Positions 27,016 through 37,567 are shown, counted from the stretch's first letter. The stretch is 64,000 bases of DNA from Virgibacillus sp. LDC-1 (GCF_030137545.1 NZ_JARUVL010000006.1:1-64000); one strand, 5' to 3'. Notes: generated by a model from the letters alone, not told the origin. Numbers and translations: made by a program.

Positions 27016-28287
27016 TTAGTACATTTGCACTGTTTTATCGTTCATGTTTTCTAGTATTTCTTTTACCCTTGCTAAAAACTGTCCGCAAATTAGCCCATCT
27101 AATATACGATGGTCTAACGATAAACAGAGGTTCACCATATCACGCGCTGCAAACATATCATTAATGATTACCGGACGTTTCACAATCGATTCCACTTGTA
27201 ATATTGCAGCCTGCGGATAATTAATGACTCCCATCGACTGAACTGATCCAAATGAACCGGTATTATTTACTGTAAAAGTACCACCTTGCATATCTTCAGA
27301 AGTAAGCTTTCCGTTTCTGGCTTTCATCGCTAATTCATGAATATCTCGAGCAATACCTTTGATGCTTTTTTCATCAGCATTTCGTATGACTGGAACAAAT
27401 AACTCCTGATCTTTAGCAACAGCAATGGAAATATGAATGTCTTTCTTCTGGATAATCTTATCGCCTGCCCACATGCTATTTAATTGTGGAAACTCCTTAA
27501 TAGCTTGTGAAATTGCTTTTACAAAAAACGCAAAAAACGTTAAATTAAATCCTTCATTTTGTTTAAATGTTGATTTTACTCGATTTCGATAAGCAACAAG
27601 ATCCGTTACATCTACCTCAACCATCATCCACGCATGCGGAATTTCTGTTTTGGCGCGAACCATGTTTTGGGCAATAACCTTTCGTACCCCAGTAACTGGA
27701 ATTTCCAAGTCTCCAGCAACACTACCTGGAAAGGGAGCCTTTGTTGTTTGAGAAGTATGTTTGGTAACCGATCTTTGTTCAAATGCTTTTGCCTGTTCTT
27801 CTTTCTGTTCTACACCTGGCTGTATACCTTGTTCGATAAGATGTTGAATATCCTTCCGGGTGATGCGGCCGCCTCGACCAGTCCCGGTTACTTGTTCAAG
27901 ATCAATATTATGTTCCTGTGCCATTCGTAACACGGCGGGTGAATATCTTATTTTCATTGAGGTATCGCCATCTTCTTTTGTTTCTTCAGATACATTGTTA
28001 GTCGCTTTCTCCGTGTTTTCCACATTACTAGCATTTGCTTCTTTATCATCTGTTTCAATCACACAAATTAACTCTCCAACTTCAATCGTATCTCCTTCGT
28101 TCGCAATTAACTCTGATATTGTACCTGCGAAAGAAGAAGGAACCTCTGCGTTTACTTTATCTGTCATTACTTCTGCAATCGGATCATATTTATTAACTGT
28201 GTCCCCTTCTTTAACTAGCCAGGTACTAATCGTACCTTCCGTGACACTCTCACCAAGCTGAGGCATTGTTATTTTCTCTTTTGCCAC
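27016..28287 (-). CDS. bkdB: Branched-chain 2-oxoacid dehydrogenase E2 (dihydrolipoyl acyltransferase)
   Basis: A 423-residue E2 core. An N-terminal lipoyl domain (lysine in VMTDKVNAEVPS, about residue 44), a linker, a peripheral subunit-binding domain (SPAVLRMAQEHNIDL..GRGGRITRKDI, about 118-155) and a catalytic domain ending in the HxxxDG motif DHRILDGLICGQF (about 395) are in the expected order. Start is GTG after AAGGAGGG. Last gene of the bkd operon. Transfers isobutyryl, 2-methylbutyryl and isovaleryl groups to CoA. Confidence 0.95.
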   Translation of the reverse strand: MAKEKITMPQLGESVTEGTISTWLVKEGDTVNKYDPIAEVMTDKVNAEVPSSFAGTISELIANEGDTIEVGELICVIETDDKEANASNVENTEKATNNVSEETKEDGDTSMKIRYSPAVLRMAQEHNIDLEQVTGTGRGGRITRKDIQHLIEQGIQPGVEQKEEQAKAFEQRSVTKHTSQTTKAPFPGSVAGDLEIPVTGVRKVIAQNMVRAKTEIPHAWMMVEVDVTDLVAYRNRVKSTFKQNEGFNLTFFAFFVKAISQAIKEFPQLNSMWAGDKIIQKKDIHISIAVAKDQELFVPVIRNADEKSIKGIARDIHELAMKARNGKLTSEDMQGGTFTVNNTGSFGSVQSMGVINYPQAAILQVESIVKRPVIINDMFAARDMVNLCLSLDHRILDGLICGQFLARVKEILENMNDKTVQMY

Positions 28288-28320
28288 TGAAATCCCTCCT
28301 TAATCCTTCAACATTATTCA

Positions 28321-29304
28321 TTAAAACGCTGCTAATTCTCTTATTGCTTTTTCAACTTTGTCCGGATTAATCATGAAGTATTTCTCCATTGTAGGCGCAT
28401 AAGGCATGGCAGGAACATCTGGTCCAGCAAGTCTTTGAATCGGAGCATCCAAGTCAAACAGACAATGCTCAGCAATAATTGCTGCAACCTCACCTATGAT
28501 ACTCCCCTCTTTGTTATCCTCTGTTACTAGTAGTACCTTCCCAGTTTTACGCGCTGCCTCTATAATTGCTTCTTTATCAAGTGGGTATACAGTTCGTAAA
28601 TCTAGAATATGTGCATCAATACCTTCATCAGCAAGCTTTTCAGCTGCTTGAAGTGCAAAATGTACACATAAACCGTACGTAATGATGGTGACATCCGTAC
28701 CTTCTCGCTTTATATCTGCTTTACCAATCGGTAATACATAATCTTCCTCTGGTACCTCACCTTTTAATAATCGATATGCACGTTTATGCTCAAAAAAGAG
28801 TACAGGATCATTATCCCGAATGGCGGCCTTTAACAACCCTTTTACATCATATGGTGTAGAAGGCATTACTATTTTTAATCCTGGTTGATTCGCAAACACT
28901 GCCTCAACAGATTGCGAATGATATAACGCACCGTGTACACCGCCACCATATGGTGCGCGAATCGTTATCGGACAATTCCAATCATTGTTAGAACGATATC
29001 TGATTTTCGCTGCTTCAGATATGATTTGATTCACAGCCGGCATAATAAAATCGGCAAATTGCATTTCAGCTACAGGGCGCATTCCGTACATCGCCGCACC
29101 AATGCCCACCCCTGCAATTGCTGATTCCGCAAGAGGCGTATCTAAAACACGATATTCTCCAAAACGATCATACAAACCATCCGTCGCTCGAAAGACGCCA
29201 CCTTTTTTTCCTACGTCTTCACCAAGAACAAATACTTTTTCATCACGTTCCATTTCTTCTTTTAAAGCAGCTGTCACTGCTTGAATATACGACATAATAG
29301 CCAT
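28321..29304 (-). CDS. bkdAB: Branched-chain 2-oxoacid dehydrogenase E1 beta
   Basis: A 327-residue beta subunit of the thiamin-diphosphate E1 heterotetramer. VFVLGEDVGKKGGVFRAT (about 24-41), the subunit-contact segment MRPVAEMQFADFIMPA and IRAPYGGGVHGALYHSQS are typical of transketolase-like E1 beta chains. It is 12 bases after bkdAA. With E1 alpha it decarboxylates the 2-oxoacids of valine, isoleucine and leucine. Confidence 0.95.
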   Translation of the reverse strand: MAIMSYIQAVTAALKEEMERDEKVFVLGEDVGKKGGVFRATDGLYDRFGEYRVLDTPLAESAIAGVGIGAAMYGMRPVAEMQFADFIMPAVNQIISEAAKIRYRSNNDWNCPITIRAPYGGGVHGALYHSQSVEAVFANQPGLKIVMPSTPYDVKGLLKAAIRDNDPVLFFEHKRAYRLLKGEVPEEDYVLPIGKADIKREGTDVTIITYGLCVHFALQAAEKLADEGIDAHILDLRTVYPLDKEAIIEAARKTGKVLLVTEDNKEGSIIGEVAAIIAEHCLFDLDAPIQRLAGPDVPAMPYAPTMEKYFMINPDKVEKAIRELAAF

Positions 29305-29316
29305 TTAGAATCCCCC

Positions 29317-30309
29317 CTATTCCTCGTATACGTATTTTAATGCTGATTCTGGTTCTGCATAGGCAGCATTTTCTGCATAATCTGTTGCTTCATTAACGAG
29401 TTGATCAATATCTTTGTTTATGTTCGCTTCAATCTCATCTGTTAGGATGTTATTTTCTTTTAAGTATGCAGCAAACGTAAAAATGGAATCTTTCTTCTTT
29501 GCTTCATCTACTTCGTCTCGATCTCGATAGAGTCGATCATCATCATCACTAGAATGTGCGGTAAGCCGGTAAGTTACTGCCTCAATTAATGTTGGACCTT
29601 TTCCAGCGACCGCTCTCTCTCTAGCTTCACTTACTGCTTCAAACACAGCAAGCGGATCATTTCCATCCACTGTTATACCAGGCATACCATAGCTTGCTCC
29701 ACGATCAGCGACACTTTCACATGCTAACTGTTTTTCGAGTGGTACCGAAATCGCATATTTATTATTTTCTACCATTGTAATTACTGGTAGTTTATGTACA
29801 CCAGCAAAGTTTAATCCTTCATGGAAATCTCCTTGATTGGATGATCCTTCTCCTAATGTCACAAAGGAAGCAAAATTCTTTTTCTCCATCTTAGCAGCTA
29901 ACGCTACACCTACTGCATGTGGAACTTGAGTAGTTACTGGTGAAGAACCAGTTAATATTCGGTTCTTTTTTTGTCCAAAGTGCCCTGGCATTTGACGTCC
30001 ACCTGAATTAGGATCCTCTGCCTTTGCAAAGCCTGAAAGCATAATATCCTTTGCTGTCATACCAAAGGCTAAAACCACTCCTAAATCTCGATAATATGGT
30101 GCTACATAATCATGTTCACGATCAAGCGCGAATGCTGCCCCTACTTGTGCAGCTTCTTGTCCTTGACAAGAAATAACGAAAGGAATTTTTCCAGCACGGT
30201 TTAATAACCACATTCTTTCATCAATCTTACGCGCTAAAAGCATTGTCTTAAACATTTCAAGTACAGTATCATTGGATAAACCAATTTGTTCATGACGCAT
30301 TTTTGCCAT
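29317..30309 (-). CDS. bkdAA: Branched-chain 2-oxoacid dehydrogenase E1 alpha
   Basis: A 330-residue alpha subunit. The thiamin diphosphate motif GDG...NN appears as LGEGSSNQGDFHEGLNFA..VENNKYAIS (about 150-185), and the phosphorylation-loop-like YRLTAHSSDDD follows (about 255). Between lpdV and bkdAB in the operon. Order of subunits and high identity of motifs to BCKDH rather than PDH follow from the adjacent leucine dehydrogenase and butyrate kinase genes. Confidence 0.95.
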   Translation of the reverse strand: MAKMRHEQIGLSNDTVLEMFKTMLLARKIDERMWLLNRAGKIPFVISCQGQEAAQVGAAFALDREHDYVAPYYRDLGVVLAFGMTAKDIMLSGFAKAEDPNSGGRQMPGHFGQKKNRILTGSSPVTTQVPHAVGVALAAKMEKKNFASFVTLGEGSSNQGDFHEGLNFAGVHKLPVITMVENNKYAISVPLEKQLACESVADRGASYGMPGITVDGNDPLAVFEAVSEARERAVAGKGPTLIEAVTYRLTAHSSDDDDRLYRDRDEVDEAKKKDSIFTFAAYLKENNILTDEIEANINKDIDQLVNEATDYAENAAYAEPESALKYVYEE

Positions 30310-30334
30310 CTAATATCCCTCCTTATTTTAATTA

Positions 30335-31756
30335 CTAGCCGTGAATTTGCTGTCCTTCTACAGCTAATGCCGCCTCTCCCATTACCTCTGCAAGCGTTGG
30401 ATGTGGATGAATAGTATGAGCGATTTCCCACGGTGTCGCATCCAATACTTTTGCAAGTCCTGCTTCCGAAATTAACTCTGTAACATGAGGGCCAATCATG
30501 TGAATTCCTAAAATATCATCATTCGCTTGATTTGCGATGATTTTAACGAAGCCATCACTTTCTCCGTAAACTAATGCTTTGCCAATCGCTTTAAATGGAA
30601 ATTTTCCTATTTTCACATTAAATCCAGCCTCATTTGCTTGTTCTTCTGTTAAACCAACTCTAGCAACCTCTGGATTAGAATAAATACAAGATGGGATTGC
30701 TGAATAATCTATTTCAGCAGGATGTTGACCTGCCATATGCTCGACTGCAACAATTCCTTCATGAGAAGCGACATGCGCTAGCTGTAATCCACCAATAACA
30801 TCTCCAATTGCATATATATGCGCTTCTTTCGTTTGATAGCATGTATTCGTTTGGATGACCCCATTCTCTACAATAATGTCGGTATTCTCAATTCCGATAT
30901 TCTCTGTGTTTGCTGTTCTTCCAATTGAAAGCAGTATTTTTTCGGCTTGGAGCTTCTTTACTTCTTTCTTCCACTCGACATCAATGGAAACCGCTCCATC
31001 CTTTTTCACAGTTTCAGGTAATATTGTTGCTTGCTTTAAAAAGGTAATCCCTTTTTTCTTTAACAATCGTTCAACTTCTTTAGAGATAGCCAAATCCTCC
31101 GTAGGTAAGATGTGTTTTGAAGATTCGATAACTGTCACATCTACCCCAAAATCTGCGAGCATCGATGCCCATTCAATTCCAATTACACCGCCACCAACAA
31201 TTATGATTGAAGCAGGAAGTTCCTCAAGCTGTAATGCCTCATCAGAGCTTAAAACAAATTCACTATCAAATTCAAGTCCGGGTAATGAACGTGGTTTTGA
31301 TCCTGTGGCAATTAGCACTTGTTTAGGAACAAGCATTGTATTCTCATCCCCGTTTTCATATTCAATAGAAATCGTACCAGGCATGGGGGAAAATATGCTT
31401 GGCCCTAAAATACGCCCAAAGCCGTGATACACATCAATTTTTCCTTTTTTCATTAAAGATTGCACACCTTGATGTAACGTTTCGACAATATTGCTTTTTC
31501 GATCTTGAACACGTGTGAAATTTAATGAAATATCATTCGTTTCAACACCGAATTTACTTGCCTCTTTTGTTTGTTTATAGACCTCTGCACTTCTTAACAA
31601 CGCCTTTGATGGAATACAGCCTCGGTGAAGACATGTACCACCAAGCTTTTCTTTCTCAACAATGGCCACTTTCATCCCTAGCTGCGAAGCGCGAATAGCT
31701 GCTACATAGCCACCGGTTCCGCCACCAAGTACAACAAGATCATATTCAACGGTCAT
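30335..31756 (-). CDS. lpdV: Dihydrolipoamide dehydrogenase (E3 of BCKDH)
   Basis: A 473-residue FAD disulfide oxidoreductase reoxidising the E2 lipoamide. The N-terminal FAD motif [15 protein letters not shown], the redox disulfide [15 protein letters not shown] (about residues 40-54), the NAD motif [14 protein letters not shown] (about 180) and the C-terminal catalytic [10 protein letters not shown] are intact. Its start overlaps the end of buk by 11 bases. It is the operon-specific E3. Confidence 0.96.
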   Translation of the reverse strand: MTVEYDLVVLGGGTGGYVAAIRASQLGMKVAIVEKEKLGGTCLHRGCIPSKALLRSAEVYKQTKEASKFGVETNDISLNFTRVQDRKSNIVETLHQGVQSLMKKGKIDVYHGFGRILGPSIFSPMPGTISIEYENGDENTMLVPKQVLIATGSKPRSLPGLEFDSEFVLSSDEALQLEELPASIIIVGGGVIGIEWASMLADFGVDVTVIESSKHILPTEDLAISKEVERLLKKKGITFLKQATILPETVKKDGAVSIDVEWKKEVKKLQAEKILLSIGRTANTENIGIENTDIIVENGVIQTNTCYQTKEAHIYAIGDVIGGLQLAHVASHEGIVAVEHMAGQHPAEIDYSAIPSCIYSNPEVARVGLTEEQANEAGFNVKIGKFPFKAIGKALVYGESDGFVKIIANQANDDILGIHMIGPHVTELISEAGLAKVLDATPWEIAHTIHPHPTLAEVMGEAALAVEGQQIHG

Positions 31757-32855
31757 TCACCCTCACCCCTTCAATTAAATTCGGATAATGCTTTGGAGCT
31801 TCTTCATGACGTAGCACACGTAAGCTTCCTTCTGCAAGTGCCTGTAATTCATTTTCACCTGGATAAACAATAACATCAGAGATCCAGTCTACACGCTTGG
31901 AAATCAAATCTACAAATGATTTCCCATATGCAAGTCCACCAGTTAAAATGATGGCATCTACTTTCCCCTCTAGCACAGCACTCATTGCTCCTATCTCTTT
32001 TGCAATTTGATATGCCATGGCATCGTAAATTTTTAAAGCATATTCATCGCCATTTGCAATTCTTTGTTCTACTTCAACCGCATCATTTGTTTGCAGATAA
32101 GCCATCAAACCGCCTTTTCCAACTAATTTTTCCATTATTTCATGCTGATAATATTGTCCAGAAAAACAAAGAGATACAAGATCTCCAGCCGGAACTGTTC
32201 CTGCACGTTCTGGTGAGAAAGGACCTTCACCATGGAGTCCGTTATTTACATCAATTACCTTTCCATTTCGATGAGCTCCAATCGTTATGCCACCACCCAT
32301 ATGCGTGACGATGAATTGCGCACGGTCATAGGCTTTTTGTAAATCTTTCGCTGCTCTTCTTGCAACTGCTTTTTGATTTAACGCATGAAATATACTTTTT
32401 CTAGGCAATTCAACCACACCAGAAAACCGCGCTATCTCATCTAATTCATCTACTACTACAGGATCTACAATGTAAGCATTTATATTTAGGCTATAAGCAA
32501 TTTCATGCGCAATAATACCGCCAAGATTTGATGCGTGATCTCCATTAAACCCTGTTTTGAGATCATAAAGCATTTGATCGTTAACGATATATGTGCCACC
32601 TTCAATCGGTTGAACAAGCCCACCTCTAGAACAAACTGCGTTTAATTTTGAAATATTTATTCCTTCATAATCTAATTGTTCAAGAATTACTTTCTTTCTA
32701 AATGCATATTGATCAATAACATGCTTATAAATAGAAAGCTCTGAAGCATGATGTCGAATCGTCTTTTCGAAAATGCAAGTATCATCATCGAATACACCAA
32801 TTTTAGTAGACGTTGAACCTGGATTTATTACAAGTATACGAAAAAATTGCTGCAC
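31746..32855 (-). CDS. buk: Butyrate kinase
   Basis: A 369-residue ASKHA-fold kinase making ATP from branched-chain acyl phosphates produced by Ptb. The phosphate-1 motif [14 protein letters not shown] opens the protein, and [13 protein letters not shown] and ILTGGLAYG follow. The start is assigned to GTG at 32855 after a GGGGGG stretch, since this gives the family length and clears the end of bcd; the open frame otherwise runs 48 bases further into bcd. Together with ptb it allows substrate-level ATP formation from amino-acid carbon. Confidence 0.93.
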   Translation of the reverse strand: MQQFFRILVINPGSTSTKIGVFDDDTCIFEKTIRHHASELSIYKHVIDQYAFRKKVILEQLDYEGINISKLNAVCSRGGLVQPIEGGTYIVNDQMLYDLKTGFNGDHASNLGGIIAHEIAYSLNINAYIVDPVVVDELDEIARFSGVVELPRKSIFHALNQKAVARRAAKDLQKAYDRAQFIVTHMGGGITIGAHRNGKVIDVNNGLHGEGPFSPERAGTVPAGDLVSLCFSGQYYQHEIMEKLVGKGGLMAYLQTNDAVEVEQRIANGDEYALKIYDAMAYQIAKEIGAMSAVLEGKVDAIILTGGLAYGKSFVDLISKRVDWISDVIVYPGENELQALAEGSLRVLRHEEAPKHYPNLIEGVRVNDR

Positions 32856-32874
32856 AAATTTGCCCCCCGTGGCA

Positions 32875-33966
32875 TTATCTTCTGCTAAGTATATGCAATC
32901 CATTTTGCAAAAATTGACTTCTTGAATTCCTTACCGATGCAATCCGTTCTTCTGCCATACGATCTGCTGCAACATAGGAAGGAATGTTATCTCTTTTCGA
33001 TATTTCAAATACCTTTAACAAGGAATCATAAATCGTTTCCACCTTTTTTAATGCGCGTTCTTCATTATAGCCAAGAAGCTCATCAGCAACATTGATGACA
33101 CCGCCTGAATTAATCACATAATCAGGAGCATAAACAATCCCTTTTTCATGGAGCATGTCACCGTGCTTGGATTCTTTTAGTTGATTGTTTGCAGAGCCAG
33201 CAATAACCTTTGCTTTTATTCTTGCAATTGTGTCGTCATTTATCGTTGCACCAAGCGCACAAGGTGCGTACACATCGCAGTCTACATCATAAATATCTTC
33301 AGGATCAACAGCTTTTGCACCAAAGCTATCGACTGCTCGCTGTACTGCATTCTTATTTATGTCTGTAACGACTAAGCTTGCACCTTCTTTATGTAAATAT
33401 TCACAAAGAGTGAACGCAACATTACCTACCCCTTGTACAGCTACCACTTTTCCTTCAAGGGAGTCATCACCAAACGCTTCTTTCACAGCAGCTTTCATTC
33501 CTTTATAAACACCGAAACCAGTTACTGGAGATGGATTCCCTGAAGAATTCGCACTCGAGGTTCCTGTTACATAGTCAGTTTCAAGATGAATGATATCCAT
33601 ATCCTGCTCTGTTGTACCAACATCCTCGGCCGTAATATATCTTCCATTTAACCCTTGTATATATCGTCCAAAGGCACGAAACATCTCTGGATTTTTATCC
33701 TTCTTAGGATCTCCTATAATAACGGTTTTTCCTCCACCTAAATCTAAACCTGCTGCTGCATTTTTGTAAGTCATCCCTTTTGCTAAACGTAGGGCATCTT
33801 CTATTGCTTCCTCTTCCGATGCATAAGTCCACATTCTCGTCCCCCCTAATGCAGGGCCTAATGTTGTATCATGAATAGCAATAATCGCCTTTAATCCAGA
33901 ATTTTTGTCCTGACATATAACAAGTTGTTCGTAATCGTATTTTTCCATATAAGTAAAAATTTCCAT
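32875..33966 (-). CDS. bcd: Leucine (branched-chain amino acid) dehydrogenase
   Basis: A 363-residue Glu/Leu/Phe/Val dehydrogenase-family enzyme that oxidatively deaminates leucine, valine and isoleucine. The dimerisation/catalytic segment [41 protein letters not shown] carries the catalytic lysine in GMTYKNAA (about residue 80), and the NAD motif VQGVGNVAF is at about 180. It lies 13 bases after ptb. Supplies the 2-oxoacids for BkdA. Confidence 0.96.
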   Translation of the reverse strand: MEIFTYMEKYDYEQLVICQDKNSGLKAIIAIHDTTLGPALGGTRMWTYASEEEAIEDALRLAKGMTYKNAAAGLDLGGGKTVIIGDPKKDKNPEMFRAFGRYIQGLNGRYITAEDVGTTEQDMDIIHLETDYVTGTSSANSSGNPSPVTGFGVYKGMKAAVKEAFGDDSLEGKVVAVQGVGNVAFTLCEYLHKEGASLVVTDINKNAVQRAVDSFGAKAVDPEDIYDVDCDVYAPCALGATINDDTIARIKAKVIAGSANNQLKESKHGDMLHEKGIVYAPDYVINSGGVINVADELLGYNEERALKKVETIYDSLLKVFEISKRDNIPSYVAADRMAEERIASVRNSRSQFLQNGLHILSRR

Positions 33967-33979
33967 GTTATTTCCTCCT

Positions 33980-34882
33980 TTAAAATGTTTTTAATGCAGC
34001 TAATGCTAAATAAAGAGATAGAAGCTTATTCGGAGCCGAATCTGCTCTCGATGTTAATACAATTGGAGCACTTGCTCCCCCCACCATCGCTGCGACCTTT
34101 GCATTGGCAAAACATGTGAATGCTTTATATAATGCATTTCCTGTTTCAAGTGATGGAACGAGTAAAATATCTGTTTCCCCAGCAACATCGGATTCCACCT
34201 GTTTTTCTTCCTTTGCTCGCGTAGAAACCGCAATGTCAAATTGTAATGGACCATCAACAATGCAATTTTTAAGCTGTCCTCTTTTTTGCATTTGAGTTAA
34301 CAATGCAGCGTCTACGGTGGAAGGAATCGCTTCGTTTACTACCTCAACTGGTGCAATCGCCGCAACCTTTGGACATTTTACGCCAATCGAATTTGCAACA
34401 AAAACAGCATTTTGAATGATTTGTGCTTTTTCTTGTAAGCGAGGTGCAATGTTCATTGCGGCATCCGTCAAAAAAATCACTCGTTTTCTACCTGGAATTT
34501 CAAATAACGCAACATGTGATAACACATTTCCAGTGCGTAAGCCTTTATCCTTGTGAAGCACGGCTTGTAAGAGATTCTTCGTAGAAACATCTCCTTTCAT
34601 TAGGACATGTGCTTCCTGATTGTGTACAGCTTCGACAGCGGCATCGCAAACATCATTTATTGGCGCTTGTATAATCGAAATATTGGGCGAAGCGACATCT
34701 AAGTGAATTTCATTGGCCATTGCACGAATTGCTTTTTCTTCTCCATATAATTGAAATCCACAAAGATTATCCTCGATTGCAAGCTTTACCGTTTTTAGCA
34801 CCTCTAAATTTGCCGCATTTGCAATTGCTACTACATTTGAATGATTCGTTATTTGATTTCTTATCGATGCGATTTCTTCCAT
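33980..34882 (-). CDS. ptb: Phosphate butyryltransferase
   Basis: A 300-residue phosphotransacylase-family enzyme that exchanges CoA for phosphate on butyryl, isobutyryl and related acyl-CoAs. [32 protein letters not shown] and [16 protein letters not shown] are characteristic. First gene after the sigma-54 promoter, so it heads the seven-gene operon ptb-bcd-buk-lpdV-bkdAA-bkdAB-bkdB. The called start is shorter of SD strength (GAGGGG, rather distant). Confidence 0.92.
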   Translation of the reverse strand: MEEIASIRNQITNHSNVVAIANAANLEVLKTVKLAIEDNLCGFQLYGEEKAIRAMANEIHLDVASPNISIIQAPINDVCDAAVEAVHNQEAHVLMKGDVSTKNLLQAVLHKDKGLRTGNVLSHVALFEIPGRKRVIFLTDAAMNIAPRLQEKAQIIQNAVFVANSIGVKCPKVAAIAPVEVVNEAIPSTVDAALLTQMQKRGQLKNCIVDGPLQFDIAVSTRAKEEKQVESDVAGETDILLVPSLETGNALYKAFTCFANAKVAAMVGGASAPIVLTSRADSAPNKLLSLYLALAALKTF

Positions 34883-34913
34883 TTTAATAACTTCAACCCC
34901 TCATATATATACT

Positions 34914-34930
34914 TGCAAATATCGTGCCAA
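34914..34930 (-). promoter_or_regulatory. Sigma-54 (SigL) promoter of the bkd operon
   Basis: Minus strand TTGGCACGATATTTGCA matches the -24/-12 consensus TTGGCACNNNNNTTGCW at every specified base. It lies about 30 bases before ptb. With the sigma-54 activator gene bkdR immediately upstream, assignment is secure. Confidence 0.95.
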
Positions 34931-34941
34931 CTTTTTTATTT

Positions 34942-34955
34942 TGAAAGCGCTTTAT
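34942..34955. promoter_or_regulatory. Candidate CcpA cre site
   Basis: TGAAAGCGCTTTAT agrees with the cre consensus TGWAANCGNTNWCA except at the last two bases and has a perfect AAAGCGCTTT core. It lies between the -24 element and the putative enhancer, where a bound repressor would interfere with looping. Carbon catabolite control is inferred. Confidence 0.5.
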
Positions 34956-34973
34956 TTTATTTAATTTTAACTA

Positions 34974-35005
34974 TGCAATAATTTGCAGGCATGCAGTTTA
35001 TTGCA
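34974..35005. promoter_or_regulatory. Putative BkdR enhancer (two inverted TGCA-N6-TGCA units)
   Basis: TGCAATAATTTGCA (34974-34987) and TGCAGTTTATTGCA (34992-35005) are inverted copies of one another apart from two central positions, and the outer 8 bases form a perfect inverted repeat. The element is about 45-90 bases upstream of the -24 box and overlaps the bkdR stop codon. It is a reasonable upstream activating sequence for a dimeric Fis-type helix-turn-helix. Confidence 0.6.
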
Positions 35006-37070
35006 GGTCATTTTGTTCAATTTGATATTTCTCCATCTTATAATATAAATTCCGTATGGAAATGTTTAATTGCTTTGCAGTTCTTGTTTTATTAAAATTA
35101 TTTTGTTCATATGTAGCAACTATATATGCCTTCTCGAAGTTCTCCATCGCATGTTGAAGTGTTTCATCCTTGTTAAACTTATTGAAAGCCTGTCCTTGTT
35201 TTGCTTTTATTTTTGGATGTAAATCAGAAAGATGATGTTTTTGAATCATTTCCTCGTTCATATCCATATAAATCATCGCTCGTCCGATTACATTTTCAAG
35301 CTCTCGTACATTTCCTGGCCAATCATATGTATAGAGTGCTTGCAACGCATCATCCGCAATAGAAGAAACATTTCTACCATAGTCCTGATTTATCTTATGA
35401 ATTATATGTTGGATTAAATCTGGAATATCATCAAGTCTTTCAGATAAAGAAGGTATAAAGATAGGCAATCGATTTAAACGATAATATAAATCCTCCCGAA
35501 AGCTTTTGTTCATGATTGCTTTTTCTAAATTAACATTTGTAGCAGCAATAACTCGAACATCAATCGTGATCGGGTTTGTTCCGCCAACACGAATGATTTC
35601 ATTTTCTTGAAGGACGCGAAGCAATTTAGCTTGCATTCCTAAAGATAACTCTCCAATCTCATCTAGAAAAATACTTCCAAAGTTCGCTTCTTCAAATAAC
35701 CCTTTTTTGCCTCCCTGTTTTGCTCCAGAAAACGCACCTTCCTCATAACCAAATAATTCACTTTCCAATATCGACTCTGCAATTGCCGCACAATTGACTC
35801 GGATAAACTTTTTGTGTTTCCGATCGCTTTCATTATGAATTGCATGTGCGAACAATTCCTTGCCTGTTCCTGATTCTCCCCTTAGCAATACAGTTGCAGG
35901 TGTTCGTGCACCAACCTTAGCCTGTTCTAAAGCAAGCTTCATTTCTGAAGAACTGGCAATAATATCATCAAATGTATATTTCGCTTCTAAATTCCGAATA
36001 ATTTGTCTTGCTCGCTTTAATTCACTCGTAAGTGTTTTAATTTCAGAAACATCGTGAAGTATTCCAACACTTCCTTTTATTTTTCCATCTACAATAATCG
36101 GTGCTACATTTACAATAACATCCTTTTTACTCGGACCAACTTTCATTCGAACTCCTCGAACTGGTCTTCGTGTTTGCAACACCTTCATATGCATACTTTC
36201 ACCTTCAGAGATATCAGTTGCGGCAGGTTGTCCAACAATTTCCTTTTCTGTTAGTCCTGTGATTCTTGTATAGGCTGGATTTATCATCATGCCTATTCCG
36301 GATTCGTCTACTACACTAATTGCTTCCTCAGAAGAATAGATAATTGCTTCGAGCATTGTTTTTATTTCTTTTAAATCAGTATTCTCTTCTGCTAAATTCA
36401 CTACTTCTGTAATATCTTTAAAAACTGCGAATGCACCGACTAATTCACCGTTTGCATTAATAATTGGAATTCGAGTAGTAATTACTTTCTTTCCGTTTTC
36501 GAGAAATAGCTTCTGATTAACTTCTTTTCTTCTGTTTCTTAATATAATAGGTAATCTTGAGTCACTTATTATTTCTCTAACAGGGTTGCCAATAAAATCA
36601 GACTTATTAACTCCTACAATCTTTTCTGCGCTTTTATTAACGAACTTCACTACACCATCTTTATCAACAACAATCATACCGTCTTTGATATTATTAAGAA
36701 TCAGCTCTTGATTATATGTCTGTAGCTTTAACTTGCTAAGTAAAGCTTCCTTTTCATCAAATAGCTCAGAAATGATGTAAGCGACACTTCCTGGTATTAC
36801 AATCGTTTTACTTCCCCTAGCCTTTAGAAGTGCTTCAAGTACTTTTTCATCGCCTGTTGCTTCCACAATAATATCAACTTCTTCATGATCATGGAGCCAT
36901 TTTTCCCAATCATATCCAATCGGTACATTTAACTGCTGAGCGATTTTTAATCCTTTTGCATTTCTATTACGATCGATGACACCTCGGATTTCCATTCGAT
37001 TTACAGCATGCAAAATTTTTAATAATGATGTACCGCCGTTTCCTGCGCCAACAATAAGAACTCGTTTCAT
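34998..37070 (-). CDS. bkdR: Sigma-54-dependent transcriptional activator BkdR
   Basis: A 690-residue enhancer-binding protein. Residues 1-110 form a Rossmann-like region ([17 protein letters not shown]); two PAS domains follow (about 115-230 and 235-345); then the AAA+ domain with Walker A GESGTGKE, the sigma-54 contact loop GAFSGA (serine variant of GAFTGA) and Walker [10 protein letters not shown]; finally a Fis-type HTH ([19 protein letters not shown]). The start uses AAGGTGGG upstream of MKRVLIV; nine codons upstream are dropped. It is next to the operon it should activate. Confidence 0.94.
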   Translation of the reverse strand: MKRVLIVGAGNGGTSLLKILHAVNRMEIRGVIDRNRNAKGLKIAQQLNVPIGYDWEKWLHDHEEVDIIVEATGDEKVLEALLKARGSKTIVIPGSVAYIISELFDEKEALLSKLKLQTYNQELILNNIKDGMIVVDKDGVVKFVNKSAEKIVGVNKSDFIGNPVREIISDSRLPIILRNRRKEVNQKLFLENGKKVITTRIPIINANGELVGAFAVFKDITEVVNLAEENTDLKEIKTMLEAIIYSSEEAISVVDESGIGMMINPAYTRITGLTEKEIVGQPAATDISEGESMHMKVLQTRRPVRGVRMKVGPSKKDVIVNVAPIIVDGKIKGSVGILHDVSEIKTLTSELKRARQIIRNLEAKYTFDDIIASSSEMKLALEQAKVGARTPATVLLRGESGTGKELFAHAIHNESDRKHKKFIRVNCAAIAESILESELFGYEEGAFSGAKQGGKKGLFEEANFGSIFLDEIGELSLGMQAKLLRVLQENEIIRVGGTNPITIDVRVIAATNVNLEKAIMNKSFREDLYYRLNRLPIFIPSLSERLDDIPDLIQHIIHKINQDYGRNVSSIADDALQALYTYDWPGNVRELENVIGRAMIYMDMNEEMIQKHHLSDLHPKIKAKQGQAFNKFNKDETLQHAMENFEKAYIVATYEQNNFNKTRTAKQLNISIRNLYYKMEKYQIEQNDLQ

Positions 37071-37204
37071 AAGATCCCACCTTGCAACATTATGCATGTT
37101 TTTATCTTACGGGATAATGCACATTATTTCAATTTCTTTTTCATTTCTAATTTATATTCATCTGTTATACTAGAATTAGAAAAATATTACGAAGGAGAAC
37201 ATGT

Positions 37205-37453
37205 ATGGGAAGAATTATTGCCGTTTTATTACTAGTTATTCCAGGTATATTTTCCGCCATTGGAATAAAATTGATGCGTGATGCTTTGTTTAATGAGTTC
37301 ACACCGCTATTTATTCATATTGGCGTCCAATTTACGGTTGGAGTACTATTATTTCTTTTTGGACTAGCATTTATTGGTGGGTTTATCATCCACCGAGATC
37401 GTAAAAAACAAAATACAGATCAAGCATGTAATGCATGCATAAAAAATAGGTGA
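37205..37453 (+). CDS. DUF2627 membrane protein (YqzF family)
   Basis: An 82-residue protein with two predicted transmembrane helices (about residues 3-22 and 36-62) and a basic C-terminal tail. GAAGGAG precedes the ATG. Its position upstream of bkdR in divergent orientation matches B. subtilis yqzF. Function unknown. Confidence 0.75.
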   Translation: MGRIIAVLLLVIPGIFSAIGIKLMRDALFNEFTPLFIHIGVQFTVGVLLFLFGLAFIGGFIIHRDRKKQNTDQACNACIKNR

Positions 37454-37479
37454 GCGCATATTCGACACCTATTTTTTTG
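37445..37479 (+). terminator. Terminator of yqzF
   Basis: AATAGGTG (37445-37452) pairs with CACCTATT (37466-37473), followed by a T run. It overlaps the yqzF stop codon. Confidence 0.85.
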
Positions 37480-37567
37480 TTTGTTATTTCCCTTTTGTAT
37501 GAATTATGTGTTATTATTTTTAATAAAACTTTTAAGAATTTTCTATTCAATATATTGGAGTGGTTTG

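Noticed and set aside
27860-28261. 133-codon plus-strand frame antisense to bkdB
   Set aside because: Shadow of the lipoyl-domain coding region; no conserved motif and no start signals.
30855-31427. 190-codon open frame on the plus strand, antisense to lpdV
   Set aside because: It lies fully inside a clearly conserved gene, has low-complexity Ser/Phe/Ile composition typical of antisense frames, and no ribosome site.
37480-37567. Lysine riboswitch or leader peptide before the aspartokinase gene
   Set aside because: Only 88 bases follow the yqzF terminator; far too short for a lysine aptamer and AT-rich without structure.
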